A DNA stretch of 64,000 nucleotides from Streptomyces sp. DT2A-34 (lineage in GTDB: Bacteria > Actinomycetota > Actinomycetes > Streptomycetales > Streptomycetaceae): assembly GCF_030499515.1 (NCBI RefSeq), contig NZ_JASTWJ010000001.1:9094001-9158000 (forward strand), given 5' to 3'. Position numbers and translations under genes: made by a program. The first letter of the stretch is position 1, and each line of letters starts with the position of its first letter. Below, in pieces: positions 1-7,804 of the stretch. Under the pieces are notes generated by a model, which did no database searches, was not told the DNA's origin, and saw nothing but the letters and a program-made list of their open reading frames with translations.

Positions 1-152
1 CGGTTGCCGGGGCGGGCGAAGTGATGGCCGGTCGCGGCCGTCATCAGACCGGGGTTGATGCCACAGAACAGCACATGGAGACCGTCCGCGACGACGTCCG
101 GTACCAGACGGTCGCGAGCGGCCTCCAACTGCTCGGCGGTGAAGCGCGCCAT
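1..152 (-). CDS. mug: G/U mismatch-specific DNA glycosylase, N-terminal part
   Basis: Only the first 50 residues are present; the gene runs off the left edge of the window. The visible N-terminus contains the [10 protein letters not shown] stretch, the conserved GINPG loop of the Mug/TDG uracil-DNA glycosylase family, followed by a HHFARPGN stretch that in this family lies next to the active-site pocket. Such enzymes remove uracil or thymine mispaired with guanine in base-excision repair. It lies directly downstream of purB on the same strand, 13 bases away. The ATG start opens a [10 protein letters not shown]-terminus. The truncation is caused by the window edge and is not biological. Confidence 0.85.
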   Translation of the reverse strand, partial: MARFTAEQLEAARDRLVPDVVADGLHVLFCGINPGLMTAATGHHFARPGN

Positions 153-165
153 GCCGAGCGACGCG

Positions 166-1608
166 CTAGAGGATGGCCCCGGGCGTGTAACCGGCGGCCT
201 CCGGGCGCTGCTTCACGATCTCCTCGATGCGGCCCACGACGACGCCGACCTGGTCAGCCGCGGCGCCCGTGAAGGACAGCTTGTCGGCCATCAGCGCGTC
301 CAACCGGTCGCGGTCGAGCGGGATGCGCTCGTCGGCGGCGAGCTTGTCGAGCAGCTCATTGCGCTCGGCGCCCTGCTCGCGCATCGCCAGCGCGGAGGCG
401 ACGGCGTTCTCCTTGATCGCCTCGTGCGCCAGCTCTCGGCCCACGCCCGCGCGCACCGCGCCCATCAGCACCTTGGTGGTGGCGAGGAACGGCAGGTAAC
501 GGTCCAGCTCACGCGCCACGACCGCGGGGAAGGCACCGAACTCGTCGAGCACCGTCAGGAACGTCTCCAGCAGACCGTCCAGCGCGAAGAACGCGTCCGG
601 CAGCGCGACCCGGCGCACCACCGAGCAGGACACGTCGCCCTCGTTCCACTGGTCGCCCGCCAGCTCGCCCGTCATCGAGGCGTAGCCGCGCAGGATGACC
701 ATCAGGCCGTTGACGCGCTCGCAGGACCGGGTGTTCATCTTGTGCGGCATCGCGGAGGAGCCGACCTGGCCCGGCTTGAAGCCCTCGGTCACCAGCTCGT
801 GCCCGGCCATCAGCCGGATCGTCTTCGCCAGCGACGACGGCGCCGCCGCCAGCTGCACCAGCGCGGTCACGACCTCGTAGTCGAGCGAGCGCGGGTAGAC
901 CTGGCCGACCGAGGTGAACGCCTGCGAGAAGCCCAGGTGCCCGGCGATCCGGTCCTCCAGGTCCGCCAGCTTCGACGCGTCCCCGCCGAGCAGGTCCAGC
1001 ATGTCCTGAGCCGTGCCCACCGGGCCCTTGATGCCGCGCAGCGGGTAGCGGCCGAGCAGCTCCTCGACCCGGCCGTACGCGACGAGCAGTTCGTCGGCGG
1101 CGGTCGCGAAGCGCTTGCCCAGCGTCGTGGCCTGCGCGGCGACGTTGTGCGAGCGGCCGGCCATGACCAGCTCGCCGTACTCGCCGGCCAGCTTGCCGAG
1201 GCGCGCCAGGACGGCGACCGTACGGTCGCGCGTCAGCTCCAGCGAGAGCCGGATCTGCAGCTGCTCGACGTTCTCCGTGAGGTCGCGGGACGTCATGCCC
1301 TTGTGCACGTGCTCGTGCCCGGCGAGGTCGTTGAACTCCTCGATCCGCGCCTTCACGTCATGCCGCGTGACCTTCTCGCGCTCGGCGATGGAGGCCAGGT
1401 CGACGGTGTCCAGGACACGCTCGTAGTCGGCGATCGCCTCGTCCGGAACCTCGATGCCGAGATCCTTCTGGGCCCGCAGCACAGCGAGCCAGAGCTGCCG
1501 CTCGAGCTTCACCTTCTGCTCGGGGGACCAGAGCGTGGCGAGCTCGGTGGAGGCGTAGCGTCCGGCGAGGACGTTCGGGATGCGGGGCTTGGCGGGCGCA
1601 GAAGTCAC
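166..1608 (-). CDS. purB: Adenylosuccinate lyase
   Basis: The product is 480 aa. PurB cleaves SAICAR to AICAR and adenylosuccinate to AMP, releasing fumarate, in cytosolic purine synthesis. The fumarase/aspartase superfamily signature is visible as [10 protein letters not shown], which holds the flexible catalytic loop, together with the upstream [17 protein letters not shown] and [10 protein letters not shown] segments that carry active-site residues. I chose the GTG start ([14 protein letters not shown]) because it gives the usual Streptomyces PurB length; an upstream in-frame start at 1653 would add 15 residues that do not look conserved. The mug gene follows on the same strand. Confidence 0.95.
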   Translation of the reverse strand: MTSAPAKPRIPNVLAGRYASTELATLWSPEQKVKLERQLWLAVLRAQKDLGIEVPDEAIADYERVLDTVDLASIAEREKVTRHDVKARIEEFNDLAGHEHVHKGMTSRDLTENVEQLQIRLSLELTRDRTVAVLARLGKLAGEYGELVMAGRSHNVAAQATTLGKRFATAADELLVAYGRVEELLGRYPLRGIKGPVGTAQDMLDLLGGDASKLADLEDRIAGHLGFSQAFTSVGQVYPRSLDYEVVTALVQLAAAPSSLAKTIRLMAGHELVTEGFKPGQVGSSAMPHKMNTRSCERVNGLMVILRGYASMTGELAGDQWNEGDVSCSVVRRVALPDAFFALDGLLETFLTVLDEFGAFPAVVARELDRYLPFLATTKVLMGAVRAGVGRELAHEAIKENAVASALAMREQGAERNELLDKLAADERIPLDRDRLDALMADKLSFTGAAADQVGVVVGRIEEIVKQRPEAAGYTPGAIL

Positions 1609-1991
1609 GTGTACGGAGTTTACCCGGCGCCCCGAGGGCCCCCGATCGCGCATACGGTCCGGAGCACCCCAGGTCAGGCGTGCTCTGCACGCCGTCCTTC
1701 CGCTGGTCTGCGAGAGGGATCGCGAGACGGACGCTGCTGTCGCCGTCGGGGTGAGGCCGTCGGCCGTATGCAGGGCGATCCGGATACCGGGCGATCGGGT
1801 GAATTCCCTGGCCGTCGACGCGTCCTGGTTTCTGGGGCCCGCCTGTCTCGTTCATAGTCTGCAGGTCGTGGCGAGTGTGAACGTGCGGCATCACGGCTCC
1901 TGCGATGACCTCGCAAATCCCGGCAATCGACAAGATCGCGTCAATGACCGACGTTGGCTTCCCCATTCCGCCTGAGAGAAAGACAACGAGA
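1609..1991. other. Intergenic region between divergent purB and the anchored repeat protein
   Basis: This 383-base stretch should hold the promoters of purB (leftward) and of the cell-wall protein gene (rightward). I see no convincing small gene: the open frames here have arginine- and serine-rich translations typical of non-coding GC-rich DNA. No strong inverted repeat or riboswitch fold was recognised. Confidence 0.5.
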
Positions 1992-2888
1992 ATGCGACAG
2001 GCCCTGACCAGGGGATTGATCGTGGCCGCTGCCGCGACAAGCGCCCTGTCACTATCCGGTACGTGGGCGTCCGCGGCCCCACGCATGCAGGGGACCGTGG
2101 TGAACTCCGCGGCCGCACTGTCGGGCCGTACGGATCCATGGGAACCGGACGGGCTGGACGGGCTGGATGAAAAATTCGGCCAGATGCAGGAAAAGTTCGG
2201 CGCGATGCGGGACAAGTTCTATGAGCTGAATGACAAATTCAACTCGCCGGATTACCCGGAGTCCGCTTCCGAACACGACACCTCCGGATATGGCAAGTCG
2301 GGCTACGGCGCCGACAAGCCGAGCGGCCACGGCTACGGCTACGGCAAGGAGGAGCCGAAGGAGCACGGCTACGGCAAGGAGAAGCCGAAGGAGCACGGCT
2401 ACGGCAAGGAGGAGTCGAAGGGCCACGGCTACGGCAAGGAGGAGTCGAAGGGCCACGGCTACGGCAAGGAGGAGCCGAAGGGCCACGGCTACGGCAAGGA
2501 AGAGTCGAGCGGCTACGGCAAGGAGGAGCCGAGCGGCTACGGCGACGACGAGTCGAGCGGCTACGGCTACGGCGAGGAGGAGCCGAGCGGCTACGGCTAC
2601 GGCAAGGAGGAGCCGAGCGGCTACGGCTCCGAGGAGCCGGACGAATGCGGCTACGGCTCCTGCTACGGCGACTCACCCGAACCCACGCCCAGCAAGACGC
2701 CGCCGCCTCCCCACAAGCCCGAGCCGACGCCTCCGCCCAAGGCGCCGCCCGCGAAGCCGGATCACCCCCAGATGCCCGAGACCGGCACCAACACCGGAGC
2801 CATCGTCGGAGGCATCGTCGGCAGCGGGGCGCTGCTGGTCGGCGGAGCCTTCCTCTACCGACGAAGCCGGGCCGCGCGTCAGCAGTAG
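1992..2888 (+). CDS. Secreted, sortase-anchored Gly-Tyr-rich repeat protein
   Basis: The product is 298 aa. Residues 1-33 form a signal peptide (basic MRQALTRG, hydrophobic core, ASA cleavage site). Residues about 45-85 contain charged heptad-like stretches (DEKFGQMQEKFGAMRDKFYELNDKF). Residues about 95-215 are tandem repeats of the type GHGYGKEEPK/S, with later variants SGYGKEEP and SGYGYGEEEP, ending in a two-Cys segment (DECGYGSCYG). A Pro-rich spacer follows, then the sorting signal MPETG at about 261-265, a hydrophobic helix and a basic tail (YRRSRAARQQ). This is a cell-wall anchored protein; MPETG departs from canonical LPXTG only at the first position. The ATG is chosen because the signal peptide begins there. 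I do not recognise a family for the repeats. Confidence 0.85.
   Translation: MRQALTRGLIVAAAATSALSLSGTWASAAPRMQGTVVNSAAALSGRTDPWEPDGLDGLDEKFGQMQEKFGAMRDKFYELNDKFNSPDYPESASEHDTSGYGKSGYGADKPSGHGYGYGKEEPKEHGYGKEKPKEHGYGKEESKGHGYGKEESKGHGYGKEEPKGHGYGKEESSGYGKEEPSGYGDDESSGYGYGEEEPSGYGYGKEEPSGYGSEEPDECGYGSCYGDSPEPTPSKTPPPPHKPEPTPPPKAPPAKPDHPQMPETGTNTGAIVGGIVGSGALLVGGAFLYRRSRAARQQ
2320..2660 (+). repeat. In-frame tandem repeats, about 30-bp units degenerating to shorter units
   Basis: Units of the form ggctacggcaaggaggag plus a 12-base variable part recur in direct orientation about ten times inside the anchored-protein gene, encoding GYGKEEPKEH-type decapeptides and then shorter SGYGKEEP types. All units keep frame. 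Such arrays expand and contract by slippage, so strain-to-strain length variation is expected. Confidence 0.85.
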
Positions 2889-2902
2889 CGCGCACCTGTG
2901 AC

Positions 2903-2940
2903 AGCGCCCGGTACCCCACCAGGGACCACCGGGCGCTTTC
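2903..2940. terminator. Rho-independent-type terminator hairpin
   Basis: A perfect 10-bp stem, AGCGCCCGGT paired with ACCGGGCGCT (2903-2912 and 2928-2937), has a 15-base loop and is followed by TTTCCCC. It lies just after the repeat-protein stop codon and before the convergent SGNH hydrolase stop, so it may serve both strands. Confidence 0.75.
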
Positions 2941-2952
2941 CCCTGTCCGCGG

Positions 2953-3735
2953 CTACGCCGCCGGGCCCTCGTACGGCAGCAGTTCCGGCCGCTTCGGCGG
3001 CAGCCCGTCCCCGGACGACCGTCCCGTGAGCCGCCGCCCGATCCACGGCAGCAGATGCCGCCGGGCGAACCGCGCGTCCGCGACCCGCCGGGCTGCCCAC
3101 CCCGGCGGCAGCGTGGCCGGCATCGGCGCGTGCCACTCGGTGTCCTCGGGGTCGTAGCCGAGCGCCTGCCACACCGCCTCCGCGACCCGGCGATGCCCTT
3201 CGGCCGTCAGATGCAGCCGGTCCACGTCCCATAGGCGGGGGTCGCCGAGCGACGGTGCCCCGTACAGGTCGACGACGACCGCTCCGTGCCGCTCGGCCAG
3301 CTCGTCGACGCAGGCGAACAGCTCCTCCATGCGCGGCCGGAACCGCTCCAGGACCGGCCCCTGCCGCCCCGGGCTGCGCATCAGCACCAGCTGCCGGCAC
3401 GACGGGGCGAGCTTCTCCACGGCCTCCTCCAGGAGTCCGCGCACCCGCCCCATGTCGCACTTGGGCCGCAGCGTGTCGTTGAGCCCGCCGACCAGCGTGA
3501 TCACATCGGCGCCCATCGCGGCCGCCACGTCGACCTGCTCCTCGACGATCTGCCGGATCAGCTTCCCGCGCACCGCGAGGTTGGCGTACCGGAAGTCGGG
3601 CGTGCGGGCGGCCATCCGCCCGGCGAGGAGGTCGGCCCAGCCCCGGTAGGAGCCGTTCGGGAGCAGGTCCGACATGCCCTCGGTGAAGGAGTCGCCGACC
3701 GCGACCAGGCTGGTGTGCGTGGGGTTCGTCTGCAT
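2953..3735 (-). CDS. SGNH/GDSL-family hydrolase
   Basis: The product is 260 aa. Block I is GDSFTEG (nucleophile Ser), block II has GKLIRQ with the conserved Gly, block III is TLVGGLND (oxyanion-hole Asn), and block V is DRLHLTAEGHRRVA (Asp and His of the triad). The order and spacing fit the lipase/acylhydrolase GDSL-2 group. There is no signal peptide, so it is probably cytoplasmic. The substrate cannot be read from sequence; relatives deacylate lipids, sugars or small esters. It is convergent with the repeat-protein gene. Confidence 0.88.
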   Translation of the reverse strand: MQTNPTHTSLVAVGDSFTEGMSDLLPNGSYRGWADLLAGRMAARTPDFRYANLAVRGKLIRQIVEEQVDVAAAMGADVITLVGGLNDTLRPKCDMGRVRGLLEEAVEKLAPSCRQLVLMRSPGRQGPVLERFRPRMEELFACVDELAERHGAVVVDLYGAPSLGDPRLWDVDRLHLTAEGHRRVAEAVWQALGYDPEDTEWHAPMPATLPPGWAARRVADARFARRHLLPWIGRRLTGRSSGDGLPPKRPELLPYEGPAA

Positions 3736-3840
3736 GGCGACAGAGATGGTAACCCGGCTCCATACCCAGCGGTCGGTCAGCCCGGAACCCGCCTGGACCG
3801 GCGCTCGGGCAGAGCCCGGCGCTCAGGCGGAAACCGACCG

Positions 3841-4854
3841 TCAGGCCCGCTGCCCGAACAGCTCCCGCAGCACGTCCTCCATGGTCACCAGCCCCGCCAG
3901 GCGGCCGTCGCCGCCGAGCGCGGCCGCCAGATGCGTACGGCTGCCCCGCATCGCCGTGAGCACGTCGTCCAGCGGCGTGCTCTCCCGCACGCGCGCGATG
4001 GGCCGCATGTCCCGCACCTGGAACGGCAGGTCGCGCGGGGAGGCGTCCAGCGCGTCCTTCACATGCAGATAGCCCACGATGCGGCGGGCCTCGTCGACGA
4101 CCGGGAACCGGGAGAAGCCCGACTCGGCCGACAGCCGCTCCAGCTCCTCCGGCGTGACGCCCACGCGCGCGTAGACGACACGTTCCAGCGGAAGCACCAC
4201 GTCACGCACCGGCCGGCGGCCCAGTTCCAGCGCATCGTGCAGCCGCTCCCGCGCGCGGTCGTCGATGAGGCCGGCCTCGCCGGAGTCCCGCACCAGGCGG
4301 GCCAGCTCGGCGTCCGAGAAGGTCGCGGTGACCTCGTCCTTGGTCTCGACGCGCAGCAGCTTCAGCAGCGTGTTGGCGAAGGCGTTGATCGTGAAGATCA
4401 CCGGCCGCAGCGCCCGGGACAGCGCGACCAGCGGCGGACCGAGCAGCAGGGCGCTGCGCACCGGCTCGGCCAGCGCGATGTTCTTCGGCACCATCTCACC
4501 GAGCAGCATGTGCAGATACGTGGCCAGCGCCAGCGCGATCACGAACGACACCACGTGCCCCGCACTCTCCGGCACGCCCACCGCGTGGAACAGCGGCTCC
4601 AGCAGATGCTCGATCGCGGGTTCCGCGACCACACCCAGCACCAGCGTGCACAGCGTGATGCCGAGCTGTGCGGCCGCCATCAGCGCGGACACGTGCTGCA
4701 GGCCCCACAGCACGCTCTTGGCGCGCCGGTCACCCTGGTCGGCGTACGGCTCGATCTGCGAGCGCCGCACCGAGATCAGCGCGAACTCGGCGCCCACGAA
4801 GAAGGCGTTGACGACCAGCGTCGCGAAACCGATGAGTAGCTGTACGGCGGTCAT
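3841..4854 (-). CDS. CNNM/DUF21-CBS membrane protein, short form
   Basis: The product is 337 aa. An N-terminal DUF21 (CNNM) domain with about four hydrophobic segments (MTAVQLLIGFATLVVNAFFVGAEF onset, conserved FFVGAEFALISVRRS and GEMVPKNIAL) is followed by a CBS pair at about residues 205-330. It lacks the C-terminal CorC/HlyC domain of its neighbour. Members of this family act in Mg2+/Co2+ efflux or homeostasis; the hemolysin name is historical. Its ATG overlaps the upstream partner's TGA by 4 bases (4851-4854), indicating translational coupling. Confidence 0.9.
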   Translation of the reverse strand: MTAVQLLIGFATLVVNAFFVGAEFALISVRRSQIEPYADQGDRRAKSVLWGLQHVSALMAAAQLGITLCTLVLGVVAEPAIEHLLEPLFHAVGVPESAGHVVSFVIALALATYLHMLLGEMVPKNIALAEPVRSALLLGPPLVALSRALRPVIFTINAFANTLLKLLRVETKDEVTATFSDAELARLVRDSGEAGLIDDRARERLHDALELGRRPVRDVVLPLERVVYARVGVTPEELERLSAESGFSRFPVVDEARRIVGYLHVKDALDASPRDLPFQVRDMRPIARVRESTPLDDVLTAMRGSRTHLAAALGGDGRLAGLVTMEDVLRELFGQRA

Positions 4855-6194
4855 CGCCCGCCCTCCTTCTCGTGGTCGGTCGCCTCGTCGTCGAGCGGCG
4901 CGTGCAGCAGCACCCGTGCGGCCCTGCGGCCCGCGGCGTCCACCACGTCGAGCCGCCAGCCGGCGACCTCGACAAGGTCACCGACCTCGGGAATGCGTCC
5001 GAGCTCGGTCGCGACCAGACCGGCCAGCGTCTCGTAGGGCCCCTCGGGCGCCCTCAGTCCGACGCGCGCGAGCTGGTCCACCCGCGCCGACCCGTCGGCC
5101 GAGTACAGGGGCCGGCCGTCGTCGTCGCTTCCGGCGTGGGCGAGGTCGGGCGTCTCGTGCGGGTCGTGCTCGTCGCGCACCTCGCCGACGACCTCCTCGA
5201 CGATGTCCTCCAGCGTGGCCACGCCCGCCGTACCGCCGTACTCGTCGATGACCACGGCCATGGTGCGCTTGCCGGACAGCCGGTCGAGGAGCCGGTCGAC
5301 GGTGAGCGTCTCGGGGACGAGGAGCGGCTCGCGCATCAGCTCGGCGACACAGACGCGAGGCCGGCTCTCGGCGGGCACCGTCAGGATGTCCTTGATGTGC
5401 GCGGTGCCGACGACCGCGTCGAGGGTGCCGCGGTAGACGGGGAACCGGGACAGCCCGGTCGCGCGCGTCGCGTTCGCCACGTCCTCGCAGGTCGCCTGGG
5501 CCTCCAGGGCGATGACCTGGACGCGGGGGGTCATGACGTTCTCCGCGGTCAGATCGGCCAGGTTCAGGGTCCGTACGAAGAGCTCGGCGGTGTCCGCCTC
5601 CAGGGCGCCCTCCCGGGCGGAGTGCCGGGCGAGGGCGGCGAGCTCCTGGGGGCCGCGCGCGGCGGCCAGCTCCTCGGTGGGTTCCACGCCGAAGCGGCGC
5701 ACTATGCGGTTCGCCGTGTTGTTGAGGTGGGTGATGAAGGGGCGGAAGATCGCGCTGAACCAGCGTTGCGCGTTTCCGACCGTCTTCGCCACGGCCAGGG
5801 GCGAGGAGATCGCCCAGTTCTTGGGCACCAGCTCGCCGACCACCATCAGCACGATGGTCGACAGGGCCGTACCGATCACCAGCGCGATCGAGCTCGCCGT
5901 CGAGCGGGAGATGCCGATCGACTCCAGCGGGCCCGCGAGCATGGCGGCGATCGACGGTTCGGCGAGCATGCCGACGACCAGGTTGGTGACCGTGATGCCG
6001 AGCTGGGCGCCGGAGAGCTGGAACGTCAGATTCCGTACGGCCCTCAGGGCGCCGACAGCGCCCCGCTCGCCGCGCTCCGCGGCCCGCTCCAGCTCGCTGC
6101 GCTCGACCGTGGTCAGCGAGAACTCGGCCGCGACGAAGGCACCGCAGGCGAGCGACAGCAGGATCGCCACCAACAGGAGGATCACTTCGGTCAT
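4851..6194 (-). CDS. CNNM/DUF21-CBS-CorC membrane protein, full-length form
   Basis: The product is 447 aa. It has a DUF21 membrane domain (about 1-200; AAEFSLTTVERSELE and GELVPKNWAI motifs), a CBS pair (about 215-340; RFPVYRGTLDAVVG, IDEYGGTAGVATLEDIVEE) and a CorC_HlyC domain at about 355-435. This architecture matches MpfA/CorC-type Mg2+ exporters. It is the first gene of a two-gene operon with the shorter paralogue, so the products may form a heteromer. A GGAGGTGA ribosome binding site precedes the ATG. An inverted repeat about 100 bases upstream may control it. Confidence 0.92.
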   Translation of the reverse strand: MTEVILLLVAILLSLACGAFVAAEFSLTTVERSELERAAERGERGAVGALRAVRNLTFQLSGAQLGITVTNLVVGMLAEPSIAAMLAGPLESIGISRSTASSIALVIGTALSTIVLMVVGELVPKNWAISSPLAVAKTVGNAQRWFSAIFRPFITHLNNTANRIVRRFGVEPTEELAAARGPQELAALARHSAREGALEADTAELFVRTLNLADLTAENVMTPRVQVIALEAQATCEDVANATRATGLSRFPVYRGTLDAVVGTAHIKDILTVPAESRPRVCVAELMREPLLVPETLTVDRLLDRLSGKRTMAVVIDEYGGTAGVATLEDIVEEVVGEVRDEHDPHETPDLAHAGSDDDGRPLYSADGSARVDQLARVGLRAPEGPYETLAGLVATELGRIPEVGDLVEVAGWRLDVVDAAGRRAARVLLHAPLDDEATDHEKEGGR

Positions 6195-6289
6195 CGGGTC
6201 ACCTCCGTCCCATGGTCGGACAGGGTGGGGAGGAACGCGCGATGTCGGGTACTGGGAGGCTCGCCCATGGGCGGACGCTCACACCTTTC

Positions 6290-6316
6290 ATTGGAGGACC
6301 GAAGTGGCCCTCCAAT
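6290..6316. promoter_or_regulatory. 11-bp inverted repeat upstream of the DUF21/CBS operon
   Basis: ATTGGAGGACC, a 5-base loop GAAGT, then GGCCCTCCAAT: ten of eleven positions pair. In the leftward direction it lies about 100 bases ahead of the DUF21/CBS start and just after an AT-richer stretch (CATACTTTACTATT), so it may be a 5'-leader hairpin or an operator. It could also act as a terminator for the GNAT gene upstream. Confidence 0.5.
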
Positions 6317-6370
6317 AGTAAAGTATGAGCAAAGTGCTCCTGTCGGTGGTCGGTGGGTGATCACCGGCGA

Positions 6371-6796
6371 TCAGTCCGTGAGCTGCTTCACCCACCGCCG
6401 CCACTGTTCCTGGGGCGTGTACCCAGCCGCGCGCCAGGCATGGTGCGCGGTCTCGTTGCGCTGCAGCACCATCGCGTCGCCGCGGCGCCCGCCGAGCCGT
6501 ACGAACCTCTCGTCCGCGGCGGTCAGCAGCGCCGAGCCGATGCCCCGGCGGCGCCGCTCGGGGTGCACCGCCAGCCGGTACAGATGGCAGCGCCAGCCGT
6601 CGAAGCCCGCGATCACCGTGCCGACCAGCTCGCCGTCGAGTTCCGCCAGGATCAAGGCCTCCGGGTCGCGGGCGACCAGCCGCTCCACGCCGTCCCGGTC
6701 GTCGCTGATGCTCGTGCCCTCGGCGGCCGTCTTCCAGAAGGCCAGCACGGTGTCGAGGTCGTCGGCCGTCGCGGCCCGTATGCGCAGATCAGTCAT
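6371..6796 (-). CDS. GNAT-family N-acetyltransferase
   Basis: The product is 141 aa, the usual size for a single GNAT domain. It begins LRIRAATADDLDTVLAFW, has the acetyl-CoA pyrophosphate-binding loop RRRRGIGSALL (Q/R-x-x-G-x-G/A motif), and ends with NETAHHAWRAAGYTPQ, the family's C-terminal acceptor-side motif. The substrate is unknown. The GNAT fold is clear, and no nearby gene suggests a specific role. Confidence 0.9.
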   Translation of the reverse strand: MTDLRIRAATADDLDTVLAFWKTAAEGTSISDDRDGVERLVARDPEALILAELDGELVGTVIAGFDGWRCHLYRLAVHPERRRRGIGSALLTAADERFVRLGGRRGDAMVLQRNETAHHAWRAAGYTPQEQWRRWVKQLTD

Positions 6797-6852
6797 GCCG
6801 TGATCCCATCACGGGCGACGAAGCCGGACGCGGAATTCCAGTATCCGGACGG

Positions 6853-7758
6853 CTACTTGCCGCGCAGCCGCTCCATCACCGGCGCGAACGCCTCCATGTA
6901 CGGCTCCAGGACGGTCAGATACGAGAACCCGAACCGTTCCCGCCGGGCCAGCACCTGGTCGACGATCTGGTCCAAGGTCCCGACCAGGAGGATCGGCAGC
7001 TCCAGGACCTGCTCCAGGGTCAGTTCCGGAACGCGGTCGAGGAGGGGCTGGACGACGCCCGCGCGGTCCTCCGTGACGGCCACCATCTGCAGCAGCAGGT
7101 TCAGCTCCGCCGGTTCCTCCCGGCCCGCCGCGAACTTCCGGTAACGGGCCACCCGTTCGTCGAACTGCTCGGCCGTGACGGGGATGAGCCGGCCACTCGT
7201 GCTCTCCGGGTCCGGGTACGCGCCTCCGAACGCCGCGATGTCGGCGTGCTCGGCGGTCAGCCGCAGGACGCGGTCGCCGTTTCCGCCGATCAGCAGCGGC
7301 ACGCGCGGCTTCTGCGCCGGCTGCGGCTGGTACTCCGGCGAGCCGAGCAGCCGCTCCAGTTCCCCGACCGTACGCCGCAGATGGTCGACGCGCTCGCGAG
7401 GAGTGCCGAAGGGCAGCCCCGCGGTGTCGTGCTCGGCCCGTACGTAGCCCGCACCCAGCCCCAGTTCGAGTCGCCCGCCCGTCAGGGCGTCGGTCGTCGC
7501 CACCTCCCGGGCGAGCAGGGCCGGGTTCCAGAAGCCCGCGTTGAGCACGAACGTGCCCACGCGTGGCCGCTCCGTCGCCTCGGCCGCCGCGACCAGGGCC
7601 GGGAACGGCGCGGGCATGCCCAGATGGTCGGGGACCAGGATCACGTCGTAGCCGAGTTCCTCGGCCCGGCGGCACTTGGCCCGCCACTCGTCGGCCGGGG
7701 CGGGGGTCATCAGGTTGACACCGAAGCGGAACGGACGCGGGCTCACCGGTCGCGACAT
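6853..7758 (-). CDS. LLM-class F420-dependent oxidoreductase
   Basis: The product is 301 aa with a luciferase-like (beta/alpha)8 architecture: FRFGVNLMTPAP start, GYDVILVPDHLGMPAPFPAL, the cofactor-site stretch GRLELGLGAGYVRAEHD, and PLLIGGNGDRVLRLTAEHAD. The family uses F420H2 or FMNH2 for oxidoreduction of small molecules; actinomycetes carry many paralogues with unassigned substrates. It is transcribed alone, between a GNAT gene and the ABC exporter. The ATG fits the family N-terminus. Confidence 0.88.
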   Translation of the reverse strand: MSRPVSPRPFRFGVNLMTPAPADEWRAKCRRAEELGYDVILVPDHLGMPAPFPALVAAAEATERPRVGTFVLNAGFWNPALLAREVATTDALTGGRLELGLGAGYVRAEHDTAGLPFGTPRERVDHLRRTVGELERLLGSPEYQPQPAQKPRVPLLIGGNGDRVLRLTAEHADIAAFGGAYPDPESTSGRLIPVTAEQFDERVARYRKFAAGREEPAELNLLLQMVAVTEDRAGVVQPLLDRVPELTLEQVLELPILLVGTLDQIVDQVLARRERFGFSYLTVLEPYMEAFAPVMERLRGK

Positions 7759-7804
7759 GAACTCTCCTCATCCTCAGGGGACTTGAGTACTCGCCGCGAT
7801 TCCA

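Noticed and set aside
55..1857. Long open frame on the plus strand opposite purB
   Set aside because: It is antisense to purB and its translation is Arg/His/Gln-rich with no domain. It arises from the high GC content, which makes stop codons rare.
2320..2660. Possible CRISPR-like direct repeats
   Set aside because: Repeats are contiguous, in frame and protein coding, without unique spacers or cas genes.
2230..2919. Open frames reading Arg-Ser-Arg or Ala-Thr-Ala repeats on both strands
   Set aside because: They are other frames of the GYGKEEPK repeat gene; repeats inevitably give repetitive shadow translations.
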